The notes under the pieces: model-generated
The model's input: only the letters and a program-made list of their open reading frames with translations
Database searches by the model: none
Told to the model about the DNA's origin: nothing
Program-made: the position numbers and the translations under genes
In this document: in pieces, positions 25,950 to 34,759 of the stretch
Layout of the letters: every line of letters begins with the position of its first letter
Position numbering within the stretch: position 1 is the first letter of the stretch
Origin: Neopusillimonas maritima
Lineage (GTDB): Bacteria > Pseudomonadota > Gammaproteobacteria > Burkholderiales > Burkholderiaceae_B
Strand: one strand, 5' to 3'
NCBI RefSeq assembly: GCF_040930455.2
Contig: NZ_CP170494.1
Length of the DNA stretch: 64,000 nt

Positions 25950-27995
25950 ATGAGCGTTTCGCCGACCCAAGACTCTTCCCTGGCTAATGCCGTACGTGCT
26001 TTGGCCATGGATGCCGTGCAACAAGCCAAATCCGGGCATCCTGGTGCGCCCATGGGCATGGCCGATATTGCTGAAGCATTATGGACGCGCCACCTGCGTC
26101 ATAATCCAGCTGATCCGGCGTGGCCCAATCGAGACCGCTTCGTGCTGTCCAATGGGCATGGTTCCATGCTTATTTATGCTTTGTTGCACCTTAGTGGTTA
26201 CGATTTGCCCATTGAAGAATTGCGCAATTTTCGTCAACTGCACTCGCGTACACCAGGCCACCCTGAAGTGGGGGTTACGCCCGGTGTGGAAACAACGACC
26301 GGCCCACTTGGGCAGGGGGTAAGTAACGCTGTTGGTATGGCGCTGGCCGAGGCATTATTGGCCAAAGAGTTCAACCAAGACGGTCACGCCATTGTTGATC
26401 ACTTCACTTACGCCTTTGTGGGTGATGGTTGCCTAATGGAAGGCATTTCCCACGAGGCCTGCTCGTTGGCTGGCACCCTGAAATTGTCGAAGCTCATTGT
26501 CTTCTACGACGATAACGGCATTTCCATCGACGGCGAAGTGAAAGACTGGTTTGCCGATGACACACCCAAACGCTTTGAAAGCTATGGCTGGAACGTCATT
26601 CGTAATGTCGATGGCCATAATGTTGCGGCTGTTGATCAAGCCATTGAGCAGGCCAAAGCCTGGGCTGGTGAAGGACGCGGCCCAACGCTTATATGCTGCC
26701 GCACTGTTATTGGTAAAGGCGCGCCAAATGCGGCCGGCACCGAGAAAGTGCATGGCGCGCCATTGGGCGACGACGAAATTGCCGCAACGCGCGCAGCAAT
26801 CGACTGGCCCCATGCCCCCTTTGAAATTCCCGATCATATTTATTTGCGTTGGGATGGCCGCATTAAAGGAAAGTTGTGGCAGTCGGAATGGGAAAATCAG
26901 TTCGACGCCTATGCCAAAGCGCACCCTGAATTGGCGGCCGAATTCACTCGTCGTATGAAGGGTGAGTTACCTGCCGAGTTTGCAGAGCAGGCTACGGCGT
27001 TCATTAAGGCCACAGCAGAGCGCGCAGAAACCGTTGCCAGCCGCAAGGCATCCCAATTTGTTATTACGGCTTTCGCGCCCTTGCTGCCGGAAATGCTGGG
27101 TGGCTCGGCCGACCTTACCGGTTCGAACTTTACCGACTGGAAAGGGGTTGCGCCGGTACGTGCCACCAACGCTGGTGTGCAATTCGGCCGCCACATTAAC
27201 TACGGTGTACGCGAATTTGGCATGGCCGCCATTATGAATGGCGTGGCCTTGCATGGCGGGTATTTGCCCTTTGGCGGTACGTTCCTTACCTTCTCCGATT
27301 ATTCCCGTAATGCCATCCGCATGGCGGCGTTGATGAAGCAGCGCGTGGTGCATGTGTTCACGCACGATTCAATTGGGCTGGGCGAAGATGGCCCCACCCA
27401 CCAGTCAGTCGAGCATGCCGCCAGCTTGCGCTTAATTCCTAACTTGCATGTATGGCGCCCCTGCGACACGACCGAAACCGCTGTGGCCTGGTCTGAATCC
27501 GTTTCGCGCCCGTCCAGCATTGGTATGAATGTAAATAACGGCGGGCCGTCTGCGTTGCTCTTGTCGCGTCAGAACCTGCCTTTTGTCGAGCGGGACGACA
27601 CCACCATCCAGGCAATTTCCCGGGGTGGTTACGTTTTGCGCGACGCAGACAACTTCAAGGCGATCATTATCGCCACGGGCTCCGAAGTGGCCTTGGCATT
27701 GCAGGCGCAACAACAGTTGGCCGAAAAAGGCATCCCGGTACGTGTGGTTTCCATGCCGTGCACCAATGTTTTCGACGAGCAAAGCGCCGAATGGAAACGC
27801 AGTGTGCTGCCTGAAGGCGCACCACGTGTCGCGGTTGAAGCCGGCGTGACAGCCGGTTGGTACAAGTATGTTGGCTTGAACGGCGCAGTGGTTGGCCTGG
27901 ACTCCTATGGTGAGTCGGCGCCGGGTGGGGTGTTATTCAAGCATTTTGGCCTCACCGCCGAAAGGGTGGCCGAGGTCGTTGAACAGGTTTTGTAA
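25950..27995 (+). CDS. tkt: Transketolase
   Basis: Thiamine-diphosphate enzyme of the pentose phosphate pathway, 681 residues. Visible motifs are SGHPGAPMGMADIAEALW near the N-terminus, the ThDP-binding stretch starting GDGCLMEGISHEA (about 157-170), and the pyrimidine-domain segment with REFGMAAIMNG (about 425). The 203-base gap before it holds a perfect TTGACA at 25840-25845, but I could not pair it with a good -10. It starts a rightward block of central carbon and purine genes. Confidence 0.97.
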   Translation: MSVSPTQDSSLANAVRALAMDAVQQAKSGHPGAPMGMADIAEALWTRHLRHNPADPAWPNRDRFVLSNGHGSMLIYALLHLSGYDLPIEELRNFRQLHSRTPGHPEVGVTPGVETTTGPLGQGVSNAVGMALAEALLAKEFNQDGHAIVDHFTYAFVGDGCLMEGISHEACSLAGTLKLSKLIVFYDDNGISIDGEVKDWFADDTPKRFESYGWNVIRNVDGHNVAAVDQAIEQAKAWAGEGRGPTLICCRTVIGKGAPNAAGTEKVHGAPLGDDEIAATRAAIDWPHAPFEIPDHIYLRWDGRIKGKLWQSEWENQFDAYAKAHPELAAEFTRRMKGELPAEFAEQATAFIKATAERAETVASRKASQFVITAFAPLLPEMLGGSADLTGSNFTDWKGVAPVRATNAGVQFGRHINYGVREFGMAAIMNGVALHGGYLPFGGTFLTFSDYSRNAIRMAALMKQRVVHVFTHDSIGLGEDGPTHQSVEHAASLRLIPNLHVWRPCDTTETAVAWSESVSRPSSIGMNVNNGGPSALLLSRQNLPFVERDDTTIQAISRGGYVLRDADNFKAIIIATGSEVALALQAQQQLAEKGIPVRVVSMPCTNVFDEQSAEWKRSVLPEGAPRVAVEAGVTAGWYKYVGLNGAVVGLDSYGESAPGGVLFKHFGLTAERVAEVVEQVL

Positions 27996-28009
27996 ACAGG
28001 AGAAATGTC

Positions 28010-29023
28010 ATGGCAATTCGCGTAGCGATTAATGGGTTTGGCCGTATTGGCCGCAATATTCTGCGTGCCCACTATGAAGGTGGAAAATCCCACGATATTG
28101 AAATCGTGGCGATCAACGATTTAGGTGACCCTAAAACCAATGCTCACCTTACCCGTTACGATACCGCTCACGGGCGCTTCCCCGGCACGGTTGAGGTCGA
28201 CGGTGATTACATGGTGGTCAATGGCGACCGCATTCGTGTGCTGGCCAATCGCAATCCCGCTGAATTGCCCTGGGGCGAGTTAGGCGTCGACGTTGTGCTG
28301 GAATGCACCGGCTTTTTCACCAGCAAGGAAAAAGCAAATGCGCATATTCAAGGCGGCGCCAAGAAAGTGATTATTTCCGCGCCCGGCGGTAAAGACGTTG
28401 ACGCCACGGTGGTGTACGGTGTCAATCACAATGTGTTGAAAGCGTCTGATACGGTCATTTCCAATGCATCGTGCACGACAAACTGCCTGGCCCCTCTGGT
28501 TCTGCCTTTGCACCGCAAAATTGGTTTGGAAAATGGTTTGATGACCACTATCCACGCATACACGAACGACCAGGTACTGACCGACGTTTATCACTCTGAT
28601 TTGCGCCGTGCCCGTTCCGCCACCTCCAGCATGATCCCCACAAAAACCGGTGCTGCGTCGGCTGTGGGATTGGTTCTGCCTGAATTGAACGGCAAGCTCG
28701 ACGGCTTTGCCATGCGCGTGCCGACCATTAACGTGTCCATTGTTGACCTGTCCTTTGTTGCCTCGCGCGATACATCGGTTGAGGAAGTGAACGCTCTTTT
28801 GAAGGAAGCGGCTGCGTCTGCGGAATTGAAAGGCATTCTGGATTACAGTGAAGAGCCTTTGGTGTCGGTAGACTACAACCACACCTCGGCATCCAGCACG
28901 GTTGATGCCGGCTTAACCAAAGTCTCGGGTCGCTTGGTCAAGGTGTGCTCCTGGTACGACAACGAGTGGGGCTTCTCGAACCGTATGCTTGATACCACGG
29001 TTGCTTTAATGTCAGCCAAATAA
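28010..29023 (+). CDS. gap: Glyceraldehyde-3-phosphate dehydrogenase
   Basis: NAD-dependent glycolytic and gluconeogenic enzyme of 337 residues. The N-terminal Rossmann motif is INGFGRIGRN. The catalytic Cys is in SNASCTTNCLAPL (about 156-160), with the conserved WYDNEWGFSNRM near the C-terminus. A good ribosome-binding site (CAGGAG) follows the tkt stop within 14 bases, so co-transcription with tkt is likely. A strong hairpin follows. Confidence 0.97.
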   Translation: MAIRVAINGFGRIGRNILRAHYEGGKSHDIEIVAINDLGDPKTNAHLTRYDTAHGRFPGTVEVDGDYMVVNGDRIRVLANRNPAELPWGELGVDVVLECTGFFTSKEKANAHIQGGAKKVIISAPGGKDVDATVVYGVNHNVLKASDTVISNASCTTNCLAPLVLPLHRKIGLENGLMTTIHAYTNDQVLTDVYHSDLRRARSATSSMIPTKTGAASAVGLVLPELNGKLDGFAMRVPTINVSIVDLSFVASRDTSVEEVNALLKEAAASAELKGILDYSEEPLVSVDYNHTSASSTVDAGLTKVSGRLVKVCSWYDNEWGFSNRMLDTTVALMSAK

Positions 29024-29038
29024 GTTGTTTTAGTCCAC

Positions 29039-29064
29039 ACAAGGGCGGGGGTTCCCGCCCTTGT
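29039..29064 (+). terminator. Hairpin between gap and pgk
   Basis: A perfect 11-base inverted repeat (29039-29049 and 29054-29064) with a four-base loop lies in the gap-pgk spacer. The sequence after it is only moderately T-rich. It could be a partial terminator that lowers pgk expression relative to gap, or a 3'-end protecting structure. Confidence 0.65.
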
Positions 29065-29097
29065 TCCATTTCATCGCTCTCTCGTTCTTCTTTTGCT

Positions 29098-30294
29098 ATG
29101 TCTAATGTTAAAACCCTTACGGCACTAGCCGGTACCAATGCCCTAAAAGGCAAACGCGTATTTATTCGTTCCGATCTGAATGTCCCGTTCAATGACGCAG
29201 GGGACATTTCCGAAGACACGCGTGTTCGCGCTTCCGTACCGGCCATTCGCCTGGCACTTGATGCCGGCGCAGCGGTAATGGTGACTTCGCATTTGGGGCG
29301 CCCAAAAGAAGGAGCGTTGACTGAGGCCGATTCGCTGGCACCGGTGGCTAAGCGCCTGGGCGAATTATTGGGGATGAGTGTTTCGCTGGTGACCAACTGG
29401 GTGGACGGCGTGAATGTTCAGCCAGGCCAAGTAGTATTGCTTGAAAACGCGCGCGGAAACGCAGGCGAGAAAAAGAACGATGAAGGGCTGGCTCGCAAAA
29501 TGGCCGCCTTGTGTGACGTTTACGTGAACGATGCGTTTGGCACGGCGCATCGTGCTGAAGCCACAACGCATGGTATTGCGCAGTTTGCGCCTGTTGCATG
29601 CGCGGGCCCCTTGCTGGAAGCTGAATTAGAAGCCTTGGGCAAAGCGTTGAAGGCGCCGCGTCGGCCAATGGTGGCCATTGTGGCGGGTTCAAAAGTATCT
29701 ACCAAGCTTTCAATTCTGCGCGCGCTGGCCGACAAGGTCGATCAATTGATTGTGGGCGGCGGCATTGCCAACACGTTCATGCTGGCCAAAGGCTTGCCCA
29801 TTGGAAAATCTTTGGCGGAACCCGATCAGGTTGAAGAAGCGCGCGCGGTAATGGACATTATGCAAAAGCGTGGTGCGGACGTACCCATTCCGGTTGATGT
29901 GGTGTGCGCCAAAACCTTTGGTGCCGATGCGCCGGCCGAGGTTAAAGACGCTGAAAATGTGGCCGATGACGACCTGATTCTGGATATCGGTCCCAGAACT
30001 GCCGCTCAATTGGCCGATATATTGAAGCAGGCGGGTACTATTGTCTGGAATGGCCCTGTGGGTGTTTTCGAATTCGATGCGTTTGCCAAAGGCACGCAAA
30101 CCATTGCGCGAGCCATTGCCGAATCGGACGGGTTTTCCATTGCCGGTGGCGGCGATACGCTGGCGGCCATTGCCAAGTTCAATATCACCGATAAGGTAGG
30201 GTATATCTCTACGGGTGGCGGCGCGTTCCTGGAGTTCCTGGAAGGTAAAACCCTGCCTGCCGTTGATGTACTTGAACGCAGGGCGCAAGACTAA
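29098..30294 (+). CDS. pgk: Phosphoglycerate kinase
   Basis: ATP-producing glycolytic enzyme of 398 residues. The substrate-binding N-terminal motif RVFIRSDLNVPFN, the SHLGRPKEG segment, the hinge region and the C-terminal nucleotide site (GGGDTLAAI, then ISTGGGAFLEFLEGKTLP) are all intact. It lies 74 bases after gap with a hairpin between. Confidence 0.97.
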   Translation: MSNVKTLTALAGTNALKGKRVFIRSDLNVPFNDAGDISEDTRVRASVPAIRLALDAGAAVMVTSHLGRPKEGALTEADSLAPVAKRLGELLGMSVSLVTNWVDGVNVQPGQVVLLENARGNAGEKKNDEGLARKMAALCDVYVNDAFGTAHRAEATTHGIAQFAPVACAGPLLEAELEALGKALKAPRRPMVAIVAGSKVSTKLSILRALADKVDQLIVGGGIANTFMLAKGLPIGKSLAEPDQVEEARAVMDIMQKRGADVPIPVDVVCAKTFGADAPAEVKDAENVADDDLILDIGPRTAAQLADILKQAGTIVWNGPVGVFEFDAFAKGTQTIARAIAESDGFSIAGGGDTLAAIAKFNITDKVGYISTGGGAFLEFLEGKTLPAVDVLERRAQD

Positions 30295-30323
30295 GGCGCT
30301 TTCGAACAACAGGAGTATTGTCG

Positions 30324-30950
30324 ATGTCTGAGTCAGATCGTTTATCTCGTGCGCATCCCGATCAACTATTAGTGGGCTTGGTCTCTATTTCCGACCGTGC
30401 CTCGTCGGGCACATACGAAGATAAAGGGATACCCGCTTTGCAAGATTGGCTGAACGCTGCGTTGACTGAACCTGCTCAGTTTGCGACACGCCTCATTCCC
30501 GATGAGCCGGATCAAATTTCGGCAACGCTAATCGAATTGGTCGATAAGGTCGGCTGCGATCTGGTGCTGACCACCGGAGGAACCGGTCCTTCGCGTCGCG
30601 ACGTGACGCCCGAGGCGACACTGGCAGTTGGTACAAAAGAGATGCCCGGCTTCGGCGAGCAAATGCGCCAGATCAGCCTGCGTTTTGTGCCAACCGCAAT
30701 CTTGTCGCGCCAGGTGGCAGTCATTCGTGAGACCACGGAACATGCTGCGCTGATTATTAATTTACCGGGCCAGCCCAAAGCCATTAAAGAGACGCTGGAG
30801 GGCTTGAAAGATGCCGAAGGCAATGTACTGGCGGCAGGCATTTTTGCTGCCGTACCGTATTGCATTGATTTGATCGGCGGCCCGTATATAGAAACCCGGG
30901 AAGACGTGGTGCGGGCTTTCCGTCCCAAGTCGGCGCTTCGGGTAAAATGA
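30324..30950 (+). CDS. mog: Molybdopterin adenylyltransferase (MogA/MoaB family)
   Basis: Activates molybdopterin with ATP for molybdate insertion. Family motifs are VGLVSISDRASSGTYEDKG near the N-terminus, LVLTTGGTGPSRRDVTPEAT (about 84-103) and INLPGQPKAIKETLEG (about 150-165). I chose the ATG at 30324 (208 residues), which has AGGAG at 30311-30315; the TTG at 30318 is less likely. It sits between pgk and fbaA, where related Burkholderiales often carry pyruvate kinase. It could supply cofactor for the SorA-like enzyme encoded elsewhere in the window. Confidence 0.9.
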   Translation: MSESDRLSRAHPDQLLVGLVSISDRASSGTYEDKGIPALQDWLNAALTEPAQFATRLIPDEPDQISATLIELVDKVGCDLVLTTGGTGPSRRDVTPEATLAVGTKEMPGFGEQMRQISLRFVPTAILSRQVAVIRETTEHAALIINLPGQPKAIKETLEGLKDAEGNVLAAGIFAAVPYCIDLIGGPYIETREDVVRAFRPKSALRVK

Positions 30951-30985
30951 ACCCTTTATATTAATTTGCTTTCAGGAGTCTTTTC

Positions 30986-32050
30986 ATGGCCCTCGTATCC
31001 ATGCGTCAGCTGCTCGATCATGCTGCCGAAAACGGTTATGGTATCCCCGCGTTCAACGTCAATAACCTTGAGCAGGTCCAGGCCATTATGGAGGCTGCCC
31101 ATGAAACCGATAGCCCGGTTATCATGCAGGCCTCTGCAGGTGCCCGCAAGTACGCCGGTGAAGGCTTTCTGAAGTATCTTATTCAGGCGGCTGTAGAAAG
31201 TTACCCGCACTTGCCGGTGGTTATGCATCAAGACCACGGTCAATCGCCTGCAGTTTGTCAGGGCGCCATCGACCTGGGATTTACCAGCGTCATGATGGAC
31301 GGCTCGTTGAAAGAAGACGGCAAAACCATTGCCGAATACGAATACAACGTCGACGTTACCCGTAAAGTGGTTCAAATGGCGCACAAACTGGGTATTACCG
31401 TAGAAGGTGAACTCGGTTGTTTAGGTTCTCTGGAAACCATGAAGGGTGACAAGGAAGACGGCCATGGTGCGGAAGGTACGCTTACCATGGAACAATTGCT
31501 TACCGACCCCGAACAGGCAGCCGATTTCGTGCGTCAAACCGAGCTCGACGCGCTGGCGATTGCCATTGGCACCAGCCATGGGGCGTACAAATTCAGCCGT
31601 AAACCCACTGGCGATATTCTGTCGATTTCGCGCATTAAAGAAATTCACCAGCGTCTGCCCAACACGCATTTGGTAATGCATGGCAGCTCCAGCGTTCCCC
31701 AAGAGCTGCTCGCCGAAATTCGTGAGTTTGGCGGTGACATGAAAGAAACCTACGGGGTTCCCGTGGAAGAAATTCAGGAAGCCATCAAACATGGTGTGCG
31801 CAAAATCAATATCGACACCGATATCCGTTTGGCCATGACGGGCGCCATTCGCCGCTTTATGGCCGAGAATCCGTCCAAGTTCGATCCACGCGAATATCTG
31901 AAGCCTGCCCGGGCGGCCGCCAAGGAAATTTGTCTGCAACGTTATCAGCAATTCGGTTGCGCCGGTAACGGCAGCAAAATTAAACCCGTTGCGCTTGATG
32001 AAATGGCACGCCGTTATTCGGCCGGCGACCTGGCGCAAGTGGTTCAGTAA
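30986..32050 (+). CDS. fbaA: Fructose-1,6-bisphosphate aldolase, class II
   Basis: Zinc-dependent aldolase of 354 residues, of the CbbA/FbaA subtype common in betaproteobacteria. Metal and substrate residues are visible in VVMHQDHG (about 80), the GELG segment, and GTSHGAYKF (about 195). The C-terminal part has GVRKINIDTDIRLAMTGAIR. The stop codon is immediately followed by the purC ATG, with no spacer. Confidence 0.96.
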   Translation: MALVSMRQLLDHAAENGYGIPAFNVNNLEQVQAIMEAAHETDSPVIMQASAGARKYAGEGFLKYLIQAAVESYPHLPVVMHQDHGQSPAVCQGAIDLGFTSVMMDGSLKEDGKTIAEYEYNVDVTRKVVQMAHKLGITVEGELGCLGSLETMKGDKEDGHGAEGTLTMEQLLTDPEQAADFVRQTELDALAIAIGTSHGAYKFSRKPTGDILSISRIKEIHQRLPNTHLVMHGSSSVPQELLAEIREFGGDMKETYGVPVEEIQEAIKHGVRKINIDTDIRLAMTGAIRRFMAENPSKFDPREYLKPARAAAKEICLQRYQQFGCAGNGSKIKPVALDEMARRYSAGDLAQVVQ

Positions 32051-32929
32051 ATGTCCGCCCTGCATCAGTCCAGCATCCCGTCCTTGCCCCTGCTTGCACG
32101 GGGCAAGGTGCGCGATATGTACGCGGTCAACGACGACCTTTTACTTATTGTCGCGTCCGATCGCATTTCTGCATTCGACGTCATCCTCGACGACCCCATA
32201 CCAGGCAAAGGGCAGGTACTAACTGCGTTAACCGAGTTCTGGCTGAATAAGCTGGCACACGTGATACCCAACCACGCAACCGGCATCGATCCCGCATCGG
32301 TGGTGGCACCCAACGAGCGCGATCAGGTAAAAGGCCGTGCCATGGTGGTAAAACGCCTGAAGCCTGTCATGGTTGAAGCCGTAGCGCGGGGGTATTTAAT
32401 TGGATCAGGCTGGAAAGATTATCAGGCAACGGGTGCGGTGTGCGGTATTGCGCTACCGTCCGGTTTGAAGCTGGCCGGCCGTTTGCCTGAAGCCATTTTT
32501 ACGCCGGCCGCCAAGGCCGAAGTGGGTGAGCACGACGAGAACGTTGAATTCAGCCATTTGGTAGCGGAAGTGGGTCAAGCCATGGCGGAAAAAATCCGTG
32601 CCGTTACTTTGCAGTTGTATGGTGAAGCCGCTGAATTTGCGCTTGGCAAAGGCATTATTATTGCCGACACCAAGTTCGAGTTCGGCCTCGACGCACAAGG
32701 GCAGTTGCATTTAATGGACGAAGTTCTTACGCCCGATTCCTCGCGGTTTTGGCCGGCGAATGAATACAATGAAGGTAGCAGCCCACCTTCTTTCGACAAG
32801 CAGTTCGTACGCGATTGGCTGGAGCAGCAACCCTGGAACAAAACGGCGCCGGCACCGCGTTTGCCCGACGACGTAATACAGAAAACCGCAGCCAAGTATC
32901 ACGAGGCGTTAACCCGTTTAACCACTTAA
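32051..32929 (+). CDS. purC: Phosphoribosylaminoimidazole-succinocarboxamide synthase
   Basis: ATP-dependent SAICAR synthase of purine synthesis (292 residues). Motifs are LARGKVRDMYAV at the N-terminus, SDRISAFDVI, the catalytic segment GSGWKDYQATG, and DEVLTPDSSRFWPA. The ATG directly follows the fbaA stop, so the two are probably coupled. purE and purK follow, which places purine genes in the same transcript as glycolytic genes. Confidence 0.97.
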   Translation: MSALHQSSIPSLPLLARGKVRDMYAVNDDLLLIVASDRISAFDVILDDPIPGKGQVLTALTEFWLNKLAHVIPNHATGIDPASVVAPNERDQVKGRAMVVKRLKPVMVEAVARGYLIGSGWKDYQATGAVCGIALPSGLKLAGRLPEAIFTPAAKAEVGEHDENVEFSHLVAEVGQAMAEKIRAVTLQLYGEAAEFALGKGIIIADTKFEFGLDAQGQLHLMDEVLTPDSSRFWPANEYNEGSSPPSFDKQFVRDWLEQQPWNKTAPAPRLPDDVIQKTAAKYHEALTRLTT

Positions 32930-32993
32930 GACAGTCCGTTGCCGGGTGAAGTCATGGCCGGTTTCGCGTGTTGTTTAAGCCATTGTTATTGCC

Positions 32994-33521
32994 ATGAATC
33001 AATCATCCTCTGTCTTGAATAATAGTGCCCCTTTGGTGGGGGTTATTATGGGCTCTTCCAGCGACTGGGAGGTGATGCGGCACGCAGTTGATATGTTGAC
33101 GCAGTTTCAGGTGCCGCACGAGGTTAAGGTTATTTCAGCACATCGCATGCCCGCCGATATGGCGCAGTACGGCGCTGATGCGCGCAGGGTGGGGCTTCGG
33201 GCCATTATTGCCGGGGCGGGGGGCGCCGCCCACCTGCCCGGTATGATGGCCGCGCTTACCTCAGTTCCTGTTTTCGGCGTTCCTGTGCCGTCGCGCTATT
33301 TACGTGGTGAAGATTCTTTACTGTCGATTGTGCAAATGCCTAAAGGCGTGCCGGTTGCCACGTTTGCCATTGGCGAAGCGGGTGCGGCCAATGCGGCTTT
33401 GCATGCTATTGCCAATCTGGCGACAACAGATGCACGTCTGGCAGAGCAACTGGATGCATTTCGCCTAAAACAAACGGAAGCGGCCCGGGCAATGGTTGTG
33501 CCGCCGCCTCAGTCTTCTTGA
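32994..33521 (+). CDS. purE: N5-carboxyaminoimidazole ribonucleotide mutase
   Basis: Class I PurE that moves the carboxyl group from N5-CAIR to give CAIR. It has 175 residues with GVIMGSSSDWEVM near the N-terminus, the SAHRMP motif and the GAGGAAHLPGMMAALT segment. Its companion purK starts 12 bases downstream, as expected for the bacterial PurE/PurK route. Confidence 0.97.
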   Translation: MNQSSSVLNNSAPLVGVIMGSSSDWEVMRHAVDMLTQFQVPHEVKVISAHRMPADMAQYGADARRVGLRAIIAGAGGAAHLPGMMAALTSVPVFGVPVPSRYLRGEDSLLSIVQMPKGVPVATFAIGEAGAANAALHAIANLATTDARLAEQLDAFRLKQTEAARAMVVPPPQSS

Positions 33522-33533
33522 GTTGATGAATTT

Positions 33534-34721
33534 ATGTCTGACGATTGCAACAACACAATCATAAAACCAGGACAATGGCTGGGAATGATAGGTGGGGGTC
33601 AGTTGGGTCGTATGTTTTGTCATGCAGCTCAGCGCATGGGTTACAAGGTGGCGGTGCTTGACCCAGACGCCAATAGTCCGGCCGGTGCTGTTGCAGACTT
33701 CCATTTACGCGCGGCATACGACAATGAATCGGCGTTGACCGAGCTCGCGCAGCGCTGTCCGGCGGTCACTACCGAGTTCGAGAACGTTCCGGCCAATAGT
33801 TTGCGGTTTATTCAGGCGCAGGGCTCTAATGTAAGTCCCTCGGGTGATGCCGTGGCAATTGTGCAGAATCGAATCGACGAGAAAGCGTTTATTCAGAAAG
33901 CGGGTGTCGAGGTTGCGCCTTATATTCCGGTACGCTCTGAAGATGATTTGCAAAGCGCGCCCGAATCTTTGTTCCCGGGCATTCTGAAAGTGGCGCGTTT
34001 GGGTTACGACGGAAAAGGTCAGGCAAGGGTCGCTTCGCGGGTGGAAGCGTACGAAGCCTTTGTTGAGTTCAACAAAGTCGACTGCGTTCTGGAGGCCTTG
34101 ATGCCGCTTCAGCGTGAAATCTCAGTTGTCATGGCGCGCGGCTATAACGACGAATGTGTTTTTTACGCACCCGCTGTCAATGTGCATCATCACGGTATTT
34201 TGGCGGTTTCAAGCGCCTCTCCTCAAGCCGATGAGCTGGGGTTAGGCAATGCGTTGCTTGATCAGGCGCGCGATGCCGCGGCCGGCATTGCCAGATCGCT
34301 TGATTATCGGGGTGTATTGTGCGTCGAGTTTTTTGTATTAGACGGTGGTGCTTTGTTGGCCAACGAGGTGGCGCCACGCCCTCATAATAGCGGTCATCAC
34401 ACAATCGATGCTTGTGTCTCAAGTCAGTTCGAGCAACAGGTTCGGGTTATGGCGGGTTTACCATTGGGTCATCCGCAGGCGCACAGTGCTTCGGTAATGC
34501 TGAATTTGTTGGGTGACCTTTGGTTTAACGACCAGGGGCAGTATGAAGAACCCGATTGGCCGGCCGTTTTGTCTATTCCCGGGGCGCATTTGCATTTATA
34601 TGGCAAGGCCGATGCGCGCCCAGGCCGGAAAATGGGGCATATTACTGTTGTTGCCGAATCCCTCGAGCGCGCAACGCATCAAGCGGACGAAGTGAAGCGT
34701 TTGTTGAACCTGCCTTACTAA
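33534..34721 (+). CDS. purK: 5-(carboxyamino)imidazole ribonucleotide synthase
   Basis: ATP-grasp enzyme that carboxylates AIR to N5-CAIR (395 residues). The N-terminal MIGGGQLGRMFCHAAQRMG and the ATP-grasp segment KVARLGYDGKGQA are typical, as is EVAPRPHNSGHHTIDAC near the end. It is followed by the sua5-like gene after 38 bases. Confidence 0.97.
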   Translation: MSDDCNNTIIKPGQWLGMIGGGQLGRMFCHAAQRMGYKVAVLDPDANSPAGAVADFHLRAAYDNESALTELAQRCPAVTTEFENVPANSLRFIQAQGSNVSPSGDAVAIVQNRIDEKAFIQKAGVEVAPYIPVRSEDDLQSAPESLFPGILKVARLGYDGKGQARVASRVEAYEAFVEFNKVDCVLEALMPLQREISVVMARGYNDECVFYAPAVNVHHHGILAVSSASPQADELGLGNALLDQARDAAAGIARSLDYRGVLCVEFFVLDGGALLANEVAPRPHNSGHHTIDACVSSQFEQQVRVMAGLPLGHPQAHSASVMLNLLGDLWFNDQGQYEEPDWPAVLSIPGAHLHLYGKADARPGRKMGHITVVAESLERATHQADEVKRLLNLPY

Positions 34722-34759
34722 GTACGGCCGTTAATATTAAAAGCATAAGCCATTTAAGC

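Noticed and set aside
25753..25953. A 66-residue open frame in the rsmE-tkt gap as a leader peptide
   Set aside because: It has no convincing ribosome-binding site and no family pattern, and it overlaps the tkt start. I treat the region as tkt leader DNA.
34556..34759. The 68-residue N-terminal extension of the Sua5-like frame
   Set aside because: It overlaps the end of purK in another frame and does not resemble Sua5 proteins; a GTG at 34760 gives the normal N-terminus.
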